From Promethearchaeota archaeon (lineage in GTDB: Archaea; Asgardarchaeota; Lokiarchaeia; Sigyniarchaeales; SOKP01), in assembly GCA_016840085.1 (NCBI GenBank), contig JAEOTA010000041.1:1-47155 (forward strand): a stretch of DNA of 47,155 bases, read 5' to 3'. The notes under the pieces are model-generated. The model ran no database searches and was not told the DNA's origin. It saw only the letters and a list, made by a program, of their open reading frames with translations. The position numbers and the translations under genes are program-made. Of the stretch, positions 1-8,610 are shown piece after piece (within the stretch, counting starts at the first letter, position 1; the number at the start of each line of letters is the position of its first letter).

Positions 1-78
1 ACGTGGAGAATTAGAGAGATAAATACTGGAAACATCGCTGAGTTTAAGAATAGAATTATGGGTTTAAAAAGAGCCTAA
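1..78 (+). CDS. C-terminal end of a gene entering from the left
   Basis: The first frame stays open from base 1 to a TAA at 76-78 and encodes 25 residues ending in MGLKRA. The other two forward frames hit stops within the first 21 bases. The piece is too short to identify. It would be the 3' end of a + strand gene convergent with the membrane protein that follows. The open frame is the only support. Confidence 0.35.
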   Translation, partial: TWRIREINTGNIAEFKNRIMGLKRA

Positions 79-150
79 TCAAATTTGTCGAGTGAGTGGG
101 TTTTGACATTTAAGAAAAAAAAGAAAAAAAGAGATTATTTAAGGAATTCT

Positions 151-1236
151 TTAACTACTCTGACCATCTATATTTATATTTCCTGTGGTAGTTACTAAAT
201 CAAGAGTGTAAGTATAATTAGCAGTACCATAATCAAGCGAAAGAAAGGCAGTAGTTCCTATAACTTCAAATCCTCCTGAATTAGTAGGATTGAAATTACC
301 TGTTGTCATAGTACCTGAAAATGAAGCACCAACTGTAGATAAAGTATCTAAATAATCTATATTAATATTACCTGTAGTTACTTTCCAATCTCCTAGAATA
401 TTACCTCCCAATTCTACTTTTTGAACAATACTACAGTGGATACTTCCTGTTGTTGTTTCAAGATCCCATGTTAAATCACCAGTACATCTTGTATTATAAG
501 AATTAAAGTGTAAATTACCTGTAGTTACTTCAGCATTAATATCACCCCCAAGTAGACAATTAGATAGATTCAATCTCATAGTACCGGTAGTGGCATCAGC
601 AATTATGCCTGATGTAAGATTAACTTTTTTAGCGTATATAGAAGGATTACCTGTTGTAGCTTCTACTTCAAAACTCCCAATCGATAATTCTTCTAAAGTA
701 GTAATTGAATTACCTGTGGTTGTTTCAATATATAAAGAATCAACGTCTGAATTTTTGGGAATTGTTGTTTCAACATTACCTGTAGTTGCGTATACTTCAA
801 TTGCATATGTAATATCTGTTCTAAGAGTAACATCAATTTCAATTCGTTTGTTTGAAAACCAAGTAGAAGGATCAATCCAAAGATCCCGTTTAGTTCTTAA
901 ATAAAAAACTGTTTTATCATCAGAAGTTAAATTATCCCATTCTATTGTAAAAAAATCCGAAAACGACTTTCTTATCATGTATGTTCCACTTACTTTAACA
1001 TCATAATCGAGTTTAACGAAGAATGGGGTTGCTGAAGTATTATATTTAATATCAATATTTCCTACATCTGTCCGTATAACAATAGGTTCTGGATCTGAAG
1101 CTGTTATAGGCTCATAATAACGAGAACCAGATGATTCAATTTTCCCTTGAGTGAGAAAACCAATTAAGAAAAAAGTGCCAATTGCTCCAACAATTATGAT
1201 TATAAGAACAATTCCAATAATTTTTCCTCTTGCCAT
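151..1236 (-). CDS. Membrane-anchored TTGN-repeat (DUF4097/adhesin-like) protein
   Basis: A 361-residue protein with an N-terminal membrane segment (about residues 6-28, rich in I/V/G), followed by a region predicted to lie outside the cell. About ten copies of a short TTGN/TTGS motif recur every 20-30 residues from about 150 to the C-terminus, each flanked by alternating hydrophobic/polar residues. This is the pattern of the beta-helical DUF4097 putative-adhesin family. No catalytic residues are evident. It is probably a surface-exposed beta-solenoid held by one N-terminal helix; a role in the cell envelope or adhesion is inference. The ATG start lies just before the hydrophobic segment. Confidence 0.7.
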   Translation of the reverse strand: MARGKIIGIVLIIIIVGAIGTFFLIGFLTQGKIESSGSRYYEPITASDPEPIVIRTDVGNIDIKYNTSATPFFVKLDYDVKVSGTYMIRKSFSDFFTIEWDNLTSDDKTVFYLRTKRDLWIDPSTWFSNKRIEIDVTLRTDITYAIEVYATTGNVETTIPKNSDVDSLYIETTTGNSITTLEELSIGSFEVEATTGNPSIYAKKVNLTSGIIADATTGTMRLNLSNCLLGGDINAEVTTGNLHFNSYNTRCTGDLTWDLETTTGSIHCSIVQKVELGGNILGDWKVTTGNINIDYLDTLSTVGASFSGTMTTGNFNPTNSGGFEVIGTTAFLSLDYGTANYTYTLDLVTTTGNINIDGQSS

Positions 1237-1372
1237 TTTTTTAAATCACTTTTTTTTATAGATTTATGAATTTAAATATTTCAAATAATATTTAAATCAA
1301 ATTTAGTCCAATTTTTGCGAAAATAAAGAAGACTAATTTTATCTTAGAAAAGAAAAAATAAGAAAAATATGG

Positions 1373-1903
1373 TTATAATTTATTAATTAATGATTGAGCA
1401 AATTTTTTAGCATTTAAAAGATCTTCTTCATTAGGTCTTCCTTTAAGCCAATTTTGGTGTTCTTCAGCTTCTTTTCGCTTCTCAGGTGGTAACCTCTCTA
1501 ACATTGTGTTACGCATTGCTTCAGGTACGCCTATATTATCGCCACAACAATCAAACTCCGCTATAATACTTGAAGAATCACCAATTTTTCTTTTTACCAC
1601 TTTAAATCCATCTTGATAAGGTTCTTTACTGGCATGAGTGTAGAAAAATATAAATTTTGGAGGTAATTCTGTAGCAGCACTTACTAAATTCGCTAAGGCT
1701 TGATTTACTCTGCTTGCATAAATTCCAGATCCTAAAAAGATTAATTCATAGTTTTTTAATTCTGAAGGATCTACTTCTTTAATAGGTTTTAAATCTACAT
1801 CTTCACCTTGGCATCCCTCATAAATACTTTTGGCAACTTTTTCTGTATTTCCTGTTTGTGAAAAATAAGTAACTAAAATTTTCAGTTTTTTCACCAATTC
1901 CAA
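1373..1903 (-). CDS. Flavodoxin-like protein
   Basis: A 176-residue single-domain flavodoxin. The FMN phosphate-binding loop SQTGNT lies near residues 15-20 after the first beta strand (KILVTYF), and a second loop, GSGIYASRV, near residues 57-65 resembles the isoalloxazine-contact region. Length is normal for the family. No ATG is available at the start: candidates are TTG at 1903, TTG at 1897 and GTG at 1894, the last two leaving only the core fold. It probably carries electrons in the cytoplasm. The partner is not evident from the neighbours, which are unrelated. Confidence 0.8.
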   Translation of the reverse strand: MELVKKLKILVTYFSQTGNTEKVAKSIYEGCQGEDVDLKPIKEVDPSELKNYELIFLGSGIYASRVNQALANLVSAATELPPKFIFFYTHASKEPYQDGFKVVKRKIGDSSSIIAEFDCCGDNIGVPEAMRNTMLERLPPEKRKEAEEHQNWLKGRPNEEDLLNAKKFAQSLINKL

Positions 1904-2017
1904 TTAAACAAAATCTTGGTATTTAAAAGAAATGAGGAGTTAGTTTTTAATCTATTGCTCTTAATCATTATTTCGAATACAATTAAACTTATTTTTTAAA
2001 AATGTTTAATTATAAAC

Positions 2018-2914
2018 TTATAGATTAAAAAATTGTTTAGCTTTCTGAATTGTTTTTTCACTTACTAGTTTTTGAGAGACTTTATGAGAAAATGCGATAG
2101 CTGCAACTGAATATCTCACATTTGAAGGGACATTTATCGGTCCCCTTTTATAGGGATGCTGATAATAAGAATCTGTTTCAGTGACTAATGATTCTATAGG
2201 TGAAAATCTTGTAACCTTCCTCCATCTATCAAAACCATATGCACTACTAGGAACAGAGAGAGTAAATCCCTGACCAGGTAATGTTCTACCGTATTCCTCT
2301 GGTCCTGAAAAACAATGCCACAGAACTTTTTTAGGATTAATATTAAATTCTTTTAAAATTCTGAGTATTTCTTTATTAGCTCCATCTCTTTTATTATATC
2401 TATGTTTTGGATTTTGTCTATCAAATTCATGCTCAGCAGCATTTCTCACATGCAGGATATAAGGTTTATCAAGGTCTTTTGTAAGTTCTAAAATTTGCAT
2501 AAAAACATCCACTTGACTATTTCTTTTATCTAATGTCTTTGCATGATGAAAATCTAATCCTATTTCTCCTATTCCAAGGTATTTTTCTGAATTATTCAAA
2601 GCGAAATCAATCCATTTTTGCCATTCTAAATTATATTTGTTTTTAGGAGTAAATGTTACCGTCTGTGGAGCCCAACCACATGTGAAACCGAAATTATTTT
2701 TATGATTTTTCATAAAATTTAATGTAAGATTTAACGTATGAATATCAATTGTGCTTGTAATTAGATATTGACCCCCCAATTTAAAGAAATTCTCATATTG
2801 CTCCCTATCTGAAGGTAATTGATCATTTTTGCGTCTGGGAAAAGGTAAATGACAATGTATATCAATAAATTGAAGTTCTTCTTCAGGTTCAGGAACATCA
2901 ATCTTTCTTGGCAT
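2018..2914 (-). CDS. TatD-family metal-dependent hydrolase
   Basis: A 298-residue TIM-barrel hydrolase of the TatD/amidohydrolase type. Metal-binding motifs occur in order: HCH (H20, H22), GEIGLDF with the bridging Glu, LHVRNA, WHCFSG and the final Asp in TETDS. TatD proteins are metal-dependent nucleases or phosphoesterases; the actual substrate here cannot be read from sequence. The ATG start is followed by a 15-residue acidic leader before the first beta strand. The gene stands alone on the minus strand, divergent from the coiled-coil gene at 3077. Confidence 0.8.
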   Translation of the reverse strand: MPRKIDVPEPEEELQFIDIHCHLPFPRRKNDQLPSDREQYENFFKLGGQYLITSTIDIHTLNLTLNFMKNHKNNFGFTCGWAPQTVTFTPKNKYNLEWQKWIDFALNNSEKYLGIGEIGLDFHHAKTLDKRNSQVDVFMQILELTKDLDKPYILHVRNAAEHEFDRQNPKHRYNKRDGANKEILRILKEFNINPKKVLWHCFSGPEEYGRTLPGQGFTLSVPSSAYGFDRWRKVTRFSPIESLVTETDSYYQHPYKRGPINVPSNVRYSVAAIAFSHKVSQKLVSEKTIQKAKQFFNL

Positions 2915-3046
2915 AGTAATATATAAGAATATTTCAGCTATCTTTGATATTTGAAATTATGATAGAGATTTAACTTTTTTTAACCAAAAACAAATCAATT
3001 CTACTCTAAATATCATTTTTCTATCTTGTATGGGTTATACTAATCC

Positions 3047-3054
3047 TTTAAATA
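3047..3054 (+). promoter_or_regulatory. TATA box of the coiled-coil gene
   Basis: TTTAAATA centred about 26 bp before the ATG at 3077, the spacing expected for an archaeal TATA box feeding a leaderless or nearly leaderless transcript. Confidence 0.4.
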
Positions 3055-3076
3055 AAGTCTTTTATTTAAGAGTATT

Positions 3077-3490
3077 ATGATTGATCAACTAAAATCTAAA
3101 CTTGAAGATTTAGAATTAAAAAAGCAAGATATGAAGCCTAAAATCGATGAGATTAATGCTAGGAGAGAAGAAGAACTCCAAGATATAAATAAAAAATATG
3201 ATCACTTGATTTCTGAGATTAGTGTTGAAATAGAAAATTTCGAGAATGAACTTAATAATGAATTAATTCAATCTTTTGAGAATATTGTAATGCAAGAATT
3301 TGATACGAAAAGAAGCACTTCAATGTATTCAATTACGGATGGCTTTAAAGCATATAGGAATTCTATTGCTGAATTTGATTTGTTTCCTAAGGAATTACTT
3401 GACAGATTAGATAAAGTCATAGATGGTGCCCCTATAGATAATCTTGCATATGATCTTGAAAATATTAAAGGGAAATATACAAAATCTTAA
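3077..3490 (+). CDS. Coiled-coil protein of unknown function
   Basis: A 137-residue acidic protein whose first about 70 residues form a heptad-patterned coiled coil rich in E, K, D and L. A less regular C-terminal part contains several aromatic residues. No membrane segment, signal peptide or enzyme motif is visible and I do not recognise a family. The ATG follows a TATA-like TTTAAATA by about 26 bp. Charged coiled-coil proteins of this kind are frequent in Asgard archaea (established observation); any function here would be a guess. Confidence 0.75.
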   Translation: MIDQLKSKLEDLELKKQDMKPKIDEINARREEELQDINKKYDHLISEISVEIENFENELNNELIQSFENIVMQEFDTKRSTSMYSITDGFKAYRNSIAEFDLFPKELLDRLDKVIDGAPIDNLAYDLENIKGKYTKS

Positions 3491-3559
3491 AATTTTAACC
3501 TTTTTATTAAATTTTTGCTGATAAAAGATAGTGGCAATTTTATTTTAAATAGAATATTA

Positions 3560-3658
3560 TAAACTTAGGATATTCGAATATGATGATAATTGTGGTCTGA
3601 ACAAAAGTTTAAGTTTTGATGTTGGAGCAGAGATCTGATTTCGAATATCCTAAATAAT
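3560..3658 (+). ncRNA. Predicted C/D-box guide sRNA with 14-bp terminal stem
   Basis: All four C/D boxes are present in the right order between two perfectly complementary 14-nt arms. Left arm 3565-3578; C box ATGATGA 3580-3586; D' box CTGA 3597-3600; C'-like TTGATGT 3616-3622; D box CTGA 3635-3638; right arm 3640-3653. The C'-to-D spacer is exactly 12 nt (3623-3634) and the C-to-D' spacer is 10 nt (3587-3596), matching archaeal 2'-O-methylation guides that bind L7Ae, Nop5 and fibrillarin. By the N+5 rule the D guide would direct methylation of the fifth base (C) of a target AUCUCUGCUCCA, and the D' guide the fifth base (C) of ACCACAAUUA. A TTTTAAAT element about 20 bp upstream could be its promoter. 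The opposite strand lacks the boxes. Confidence 0.7.
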
Positions 3659-3733
3659 ATCTCAATATTACACTGATACATATGTTGTAATGAATCTCTT
3701 GGAATATAGGAAAATATAAGAGGTAACAATAAA

Positions 3734-3877
3734 ATGGAACTTTTCGAAGAAGAAGTTGAGATATATAATTCTAAACTAAGAAACTTGTCTTGGCTTTATG
3801 ATGAGCTAAAGCTCCAACCTGATGACATGAAAAATGTAATTAATGAAAAAGGGCAAAAATTACCTCTTAATCTTTAA
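3734..3877 (+). CDS. Small acidic protein (47 aa), unknown
   Basis: A short frame beginning MELFEEEVEIYN and ending at TAA 3875-3877. AGAGGT lies about 8 bases before the ATG and is a good ribosome site, which is the main reason to call it. The composition (acidic N-terminus, LSWLYDEL helix) looks like protein rather than noise. It follows the C/D-box RNA and is convergent with the peptidase gene that ends at 3897. No family is recognised. Confidence 0.5.
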   Translation: MELFEEEVEIYNSKLRNLSWLYDELKLQPDDMKNVINEKGQKLPLNL

Positions 3878-3896
3878 AAAAGAGTATAAGTATCTT

Positions 3897-4448
3897 TTAA
3901 TGCACTTTCAATGAAGTCATTATTATTTCTTCAATATTTTTAAGGCAAGAGTATAATTCCATATTTTGAGGTATATGGATAAAAATAACAGGATATTCAT
4001 CATTAGAAAGGAAAAGTGCCCAATAATAAATATAATTACATAAATATGAGCCAGCAAAATAAGAAATTGAAATATTTGTCCTATTCTTTAGTTTCGAATA
4101 GATTTGATTTACATCGAGAATTGTTTTTATATAAAATGGAAAACCATATCTAATTAGTCCAAATTTCAATTTATTCTCATTATCTTTACCAAATGCTATA
4201 TTCCATCCAAATTTTTCGATATACATATTTTTGCTTGAATGTATTCCTAATAAAATTACTAATTCGAATCGAGTTTTTGGTAAAGCTATTGTTTTCTTAT
4301 AATACTCTAGACTCTGTGTCCAACTAACAGGTAATATTTTTTTAATAATTTGATGATAATTGATTTTTGATTTAATTTTTCTTACAATTTCACTACTAAG
4401 ATTTTTAGAAAATCTCCCAAATGGCTCAAAACCAGCTAGTAATATCAA
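3897..4448 (-). CDS. Pyroglutamyl-peptidase I-like (C15) protein
   Basis: A 183-residue protein opening with LLAGFEPFGRF, the GFEPFG signature of pyrrolidone-carboxylate peptidases, followed by N and S of the usual NPS. The likely triad is present: Glu in YIEKFGWN (about residue 90), Cys in GSYLCNY and His in FIHIPQ, in the family order. These enzymes remove N-terminal pyroglutamate from peptides in the cytosol. At 183 residues it is somewhat shorter than typical members (about 200-215), and the HIP segment is followed by an abbreviated C-terminus. Activity is likely but substrate preference may differ. Confidence 0.7.
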   Translation of the reverse strand: MILLAGFEPFGRFSKNLSSEIVRKIKSKINYHQIIKKILPVSWTQSLEYYKKTIALPKTRFELVILLGIHSSKNMYIEKFGWNIAFGKDNENKLKFGLIRYGFPFYIKTILDVNQIYSKLKNRTNISISYFAGSYLCNYIYYWALFLSNDEYPVIFIHIPQNMELYSCLKNIEEIIMTSLKVH

Positions 4449-4528
4449 AACTTCAGCCTAAAATATCAATCATTTAAAAAATGAATATTGTAATAAATAA
4501 GAAAAAAAATTGGAAAAAGTTAAAGAGG

Positions 4529-4966
4529 TTATTCTTCAGCTGCTTTTGCTGCTTCTGCTGCCGCTCTCGCTTTTTCTTTTTCTATAGCACTTAATTGTTT
4601 TTTTAATGCTTTAATTTCTCCCTGGACTTCCTTAATTTTAGTTTTCTTTTCGCCTTCAATTTCTTTTAATTTTACGTTTAATGCTTTTTCTTTATCCTTT
4701 TTAAGTCCAGAAAACTCTTTATTTGCTTCCTTGGCAGCGACTATTTTATCTTTCTTCTTCTGAGTCCATTCTGCTGCTGTATCAATAGCTTCATCTCGTA
4801 AACCTTCTTCTTCTGTTAATTTTGATTGAGCAGCCTCAATTTTAGGATTGTATTCTGCTTCAATTTCTGCTTCTGCCGTTGCTTCTTTCTTTGAAGCATC
4901 CTCTTCAATTCGAGTTACTTCATCTTCTTTGGCACTAATTTGGCCTCTAATATTTTCTTCAGACAT
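4529..4966 (-). CDS. Highly charged coiled-coil protein, unknown
   Basis: A 145-residue protein made almost entirely of E, K, A and D in heptad-like patterns, predicted as one long coiled coil and ending in an Ala/Glu-rich tail. No hydrophobic segment, zinc motif or catalytic pattern is seen. It starts with ATG and stands alone on the minus strand. A structural or scaffold-like role is possible but not shown. It resembles the 137-residue protein at 3077 in character only; no shared motif was found. Confidence 0.7.
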   Translation of the reverse strand: MSEENIRGQISAKEDEVTRIEEDASKKEATAEAEIEAEYNPKIEAAQSKLTEEEGLRDEAIDTAAEWTQKKKDKIVAAKEANKEFSGLKKDKEKALNVKLKEIEGEKKTKIKEVQGEIKALKKQLSAIEKEKARAAAEAAKAAEE

Positions 4967-5230
4967 AAATCATCAATTTTAATTAATCTTTATAATTTAA
5001 TATTTTTTTTTTGATATTTTTGTTAATTATTTAGATATTATAAATTATTGGCTTGTTATAGTTGTTTTAAGGAATCTATCTTTTTAAACTTTCTTTCATC
5101 ATCTTTTTAAGAGTTTTCTAAATTTGCTATTCTTAAATACGTGTAACTCAATTTTTTTTTGATCCTCAAATTTCGCTAGATACAGACTACGTTGTGGTGA
5201 ATTTGATTTAAAGCATTCCTCTGAGTAGGA

Positions 5231-5752
5231 TTATGTATCTTCTTTTATCATAAACTGCCAAGCACAATAATAATTGTCGGGGTGAGGTCCTGGGGGACAT
5301 GCTATACATTTTGTCTCGATTCTCGGATCAATCGTTTTAGCGAAAAGTCCATATTCTGTTACTCCCACCTGCTTACAAGAAAAGTCTGGAAGGCCTCTCC
5401 GTTTTCTAGCAGATTGTACACGACAATCATTCATTCTAAAAACACATCTTGTGTCTGAAACTTCAACAATTTCTTGTATATTTATATTAGCATATACTCT
5501 ATATTTAAGTGCCTTGATCAAACCAGGGATCCCACCATTTTCAGGAATATTAAATCGTTGCATGATTCTTTTAGCTTCAATTATCGTGAATCTCTCCCAT
5601 TGTTTCACATCTAATTCAATTGCTTTTTCGAGACCATATTCTGATTCAACAACCTGAAACCAAGTTCCATCGATAGCTAGCCAATTCTTAGAAATATCTT
5701 CGATATAATTTATTAATTCTTCTTTTGATAGTATAGACAGATCTTCTCTCAT
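5231..5752 (-). CDS. Cys-rich DUF6125/ATC-hydrolase-like protein
   Basis: A 173-residue soluble protein. Its N-terminal half is helical (SKEELINYIEDISKNWLAIDG, WFQVVE). The C-terminal half carries six cysteines in RCVFRMNDC, FSC, KCIAC and YYC contexts, suggesting a metal site or a redox-sensitive pocket. The layout (helical leader, RM.DC motif, CIACPPG, WQF near the end) resembles the DUF6125 / L-2-amino-thiazoline-4-carboxylate hydrolase-like proteins seen in anaerobes. The family assignment is from memory of the pattern and is tentative; the function is unknown. Confidence 0.55.
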   Translation of the reverse strand: MREDLSILSKEELINYIEDISKNWLAIDGTWFQVVESEYGLEKAIELDVKQWERFTIIEAKRIMQRFNIPENGGIPGLIKALKYRVYANINIQEIVEVSDTRCVFRMNDCRVQSARKRRGLPDFSCKQVGVTEYGLFAKTIDPRIETKCIACPPGPHPDNYYCAWQFMIKEDT

Positions 5753-5907
5753 TTTAAAATCGCTATATTATTTTGCTTTTAATAATAGAAAATAAAATGA
5801 GTTTTGGATTTTATAATTTAGTTTTAATTATTGAACTAATCTTTTTTTTTAATTATATTTTAAATTATTATAGTATTTAATAAAAAATAAAAAAATTGAG
5901 GAAAAAA

Positions 5908-7836
5908 ATGGGAAAAACTTTAACTGAAAAAATATTAGAACAGCATTTAATTGAGGGAGAATTAGAGAAAGGGACAGATGTAGCAGTCAAGATTGACCAA
6001 ACTCTCACACAAGACGCCACAGGAACTATGGCGTACCTCCAATTTGAAGCTATAGGAATAGCACGAGTACAAACGGAATTGTCTGTAAGTTATGTCGATC
6101 ATAATACTTTACAAACAGACTTTAAAAACCCTGATGATCATAGATATTTACAGAGTATTGCTGCTAAATATGGGCTTTATTTTTCTCGTCCTGGTAATGG
6201 TATATGTCATCAATTACACCTAGAACGATTTGCAAGACCGGGAAAAACATTACTCGGTTCAGATAGCCATACTCCAACAGGTGGTGGTGTAGGGATGATT
6301 GCTATTGGAGCAGGGGGTCTGGATGTTGCGGCTGCAATGGCAGGAGAATCTTTTCGCCTGAAAATGCCTAAAGTTGTAAATGTATATCTAACAGGAAAAT
6401 TTCCAGACTTTATATCAGCAAAAGATGTTATCTTAGAAGTTTTGAGGAGAATAGGAGTCAAAGGAGCAGTCAACAAAGTTTTGGAATATACAGGTCCAGG
6501 AATAAAAACTTTAACTGTTCCAGAACGGGGAACAATAACAAATATGGGAACTGAAACTGGAGCAACAACCTCAATATTTCCTTCAGATAATATTACTAAA
6601 GAATTTCTAGAAGCTCAAGAGAGAGGAGATCAATGGATCTCATTAGAACCAGATAATGATGCTGTATATGATGAAAAAATTGAGATAAATCTAAGTGAAT
6701 TAGAACCTCTTATAGCTCTTCCTCATAGTCCCGGAAATGTGAAAACTGTAAAAGAAGTCGAAGGATTAAATGTGGACCAAGTTTGTATTGGAAGTTGTAC
6801 AAATTCATCTTTAAGGGATTTGAAAGTGGTAGCGAGCATTTTAAAAGGAAAAACTATTAGTGAACATACTGTTCTTACTGTCTCACCAGGCTCTCGTCAA
6901 GTAGTAAATCATATGGTTAAATCTGGAGAAATGGTATATTTAGTAGAAGCAGGTGCTAGAATTCTTGAAAATGCTTGTGGTCCATGTATTGGTATGGGGC
7001 TCGCACCAAAGAGTGACGCAATATCATTACGAACTTTTAATAGAAACTTTCTCGGCAGATCAGGTACAAAAAGTGCTCAAGCATATCTTGTTAGCCCTGA
7101 AACTGCCGCGGTATCTGCTATTGAAGGTAAAATTACAGATCCAAGAAGGTTTGGAAAATTACCGAAATTTGAAATGCCTAAAAAATTCTTAGTAAATGAT
7201 AATATGATAATACCACCATTACCTCCAGAAAAAGCAAATTCAATTGAAATTGTTAGAGGTCCAAATATTAAACCTTTACCTGAATTTAATCCCTTACCAA
7301 ATAAACTAGAAGGAGAAGTGCTTCTTAAGGTTGAAGATGATATAACCACAGATCATATAATGCCAGCAGGAGCAAAAATTCTTCCTTTAAGATCTAATAT
7401 TCCAGAGATCAGCAAGTTTGTGTTCAATGTCGTGGATGAATCTTTTCATAATAGATCATTAGAAAAAGGAGGAGGATTTATTATAGGGGGAGAAAATTAT
7501 GGTCAAGGATCAAGTAGAGAACATGCTGCTATAGCACCTAAATATTTAGGAATCAAAGCAGTAATCGTAAAATCATTTGCTCGAATCCATTTAGCTAACC
7601 TTGTAAATTTTGGAATTGTTCCTTTAACTTTTGTCAATAAAGAAGACTACTCTAAAGTTGAACAAGGAGATGATTTTGAAATCAATTTAACTACACTTAA
7701 TACTGGCAAGGTAATTTTAAAAAATTTTACCAAAAACTTTGAAATTCCATTAACTCATTCCTTAAGTGAAACTGAAATTGATATTTTAAAAGCTGGAGGA
7801 AAATTACCATATATAAAACAAAAATATTCAAGATAA
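5908..7836 (+). CDS. acnA: Aconitate hydratase (Aquifex-type aconitase)
   Basis: Interconverts citrate and isocitrate in the TCA cycle using a [4Fe-4S] cluster. The three cluster cysteines are C297 in CIGSCTN and C357/C360 in NACGPCIG. The C-terminal swivel domain carries GGENYGQGSSREHAA. At about 643 residues the length fits the compact archaeal/Aquifex-type aconitases rather than the about 890-residue AcnA. I place the start at ATG 5908 because GAGG sits 6 bases before it; a TTG at 5896 would overlap that site. A T-rich terminator follows. With fumarase, sucCD, icd and ATP-citrate lyase in the same window it is part of a dispersed TCA set. Confidence 0.93.
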   Translation: MGKTLTEKILEQHLIEGELEKGTDVAVKIDQTLTQDATGTMAYLQFEAIGIARVQTELSVSYVDHNTLQTDFKNPDDHRYLQSIAAKYGLYFSRPGNGICHQLHLERFARPGKTLLGSDSHTPTGGGVGMIAIGAGGLDVAAAMAGESFRLKMPKVVNVYLTGKFPDFISAKDVILEVLRRIGVKGAVNKVLEYTGPGIKTLTVPERGTITNMGTETGATTSIFPSDNITKEFLEAQERGDQWISLEPDNDAVYDEKIEINLSELEPLIALPHSPGNVKTVKEVEGLNVDQVCIGSCTNSSLRDLKVVASILKGKTISEHTVLTVSPGSRQVVNHMVKSGEMVYLVEAGARILENACGPCIGMGLAPKSDAISLRTFNRNFLGRSGTKSAQAYLVSPETAAVSAIEGKITDPRRFGKLPKFEMPKKFLVNDNMIIPPLPPEKANSIEIVRGPNIKPLPEFNPLPNKLEGEVLLKVEDDITTDHIMPAGAKILPLRSNIPEISKFVFNVVDESFHNRSLEKGGGFIIGGENYGQGSSREHAAIAPKYLGIKAVIVKSFARIHLANLVNFGIVPLTFVNKEDYSKVEQGDDFEINLTTLNTGKVILKNFTKNFEIPLTHSLSETEIDILKAGGKLPYIKQKYSR

Positions 7837-7845
7837 GTAATTAGA

Positions 7846-7866
7846 TTTTTTTATTCTTTTTTTTTT
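7846..7866 (+). terminator. Poly-T terminator after aconitase
   Basis: Two T-runs, 7 and 10 bases long, start about 10 bases after the aconitase stop. Intrinsic archaeal termination uses such oligo-T tracts without needing a hairpin. Confidence 0.5.
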
Positions 7867-8006
7867 TATTTAAACTGAATTTTATTTCTAATAATGAAAT
7901 TAAATTTCAGAAATCCTAAACAAATAATTTATGTAGATATGTTTAATTTTTTATAAAATAGAATTTTTTAAAAATTACACTAAAAAATGACATAAAGGTA
8001 AGAAAA

Positions 8007-8519
8007 ATGCCAATTATTTCGATTGAAATTAATGGAAAGATTAAATCTCCAAGAATTGATCCCTCATGTTGGATTTCAGAATCAGCGTGGATAATTGGGG
8101 ACGTTACGATGGGTTCAGAAAATGTTGTTTATCAGGGAGTAATAATACGAGGAGATTTTGCCAAGATTGAAATTGGGGAAAAAAATGTTTTTCAAGATGC
8201 TTGTATTGTAAATACCGCCGAAGGGTTTAATACTCATATCGGTGATAATAATTTAATAGGATTTGGAGCTATAGTTCACGGAGCAACCGTTAAAAACAAT
8301 GCTGTTATTGGCATTCAATCGGTATTGATGATTAACGTTATAGTTGAAGAAGATGCAATGATTGGAGCCACTTCTTTTGTTGGAATGGGAAAAAAAGTTT
8401 CTGCTGGGCAAAAATGGATTGGTCGTGAATTGAAAGGCGCAAACACTCAAGGAAAAATGTGGGAACTCGGAAGGCAATCATGGCGTAAAATGGGGCTTAT
8501 AATGAACAAACAAAAATAA
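8007..8519 (+). CDS. Gamma-carbonic-anhydrase-like hexapeptide-repeat protein, zinc ligands missing
   Basis: A 170-residue left-handed beta-helix protein of the gamma-CA/PaaY/YrdA group, with hexapeptide turns throughout residues 25-120 and a C-terminal helix. Conserved RGD (49-51) and QDA (63-65) are kept. Of the three histidines that bind zinc in gamma carbonic anhydrases, only one remains: N69 stands where the first should be, F86 where the second should be, and H91 matches the third. It is therefore unlikely to hydrate CO2 by the known mechanism and may be a scaffold or an acyl-CoA-related paralogue. AAGGTAAG precedes the ATG. The gene is separate from aconitase, which ends in a T-rich terminator. 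Confidence 0.8.
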   Translation: MPIISIEINGKIKSPRIDPSCWISESAWIIGDVTMGSENVVYQGVIIRGDFAKIEIGEKNVFQDACIVNTAEGFNTHIGDNNLIGFGAIVHGATVKNNAVIGIQSVLMINVIVEEDAMIGATSFVGMGKKVSAGQKWIGRELKGANTQGKMWELGRQSWRKMGLIMNKQK

Positions 8520-8546
8520 AAATCCTAGTTCTTTTTAATTTCCCTA

Positions 8547-8556
8547 TTTTTTTTTT
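8547..8556 (+). terminator. Poly-T terminator after the hexapeptide gene
   Basis: A run of ten T about 28 bases after the stop at 8519, in the convergent gap before the minus-strand peptidase ending at 8611. Confidence 0.45.
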
Positions 8557-8610
8557 ATACTATTTTTATTATCGATGATGTTTAATATTGATTGTATTAT
8601 CAATTCTATA

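Noticed and set aside
590..904. 104-codon frame on the plus strand inside the TTGN-repeat gene
   Set aside because: It is the antisense reading of the repeats; the minus-strand frame is longer, has a membrane anchor and regular protein repeats.
3565..3653. 14-bp inverted repeat as the ends of a miniature transposon
   Set aside because: No target-site duplication is seen, and the ordered C, D', C', D boxes explain the element better.
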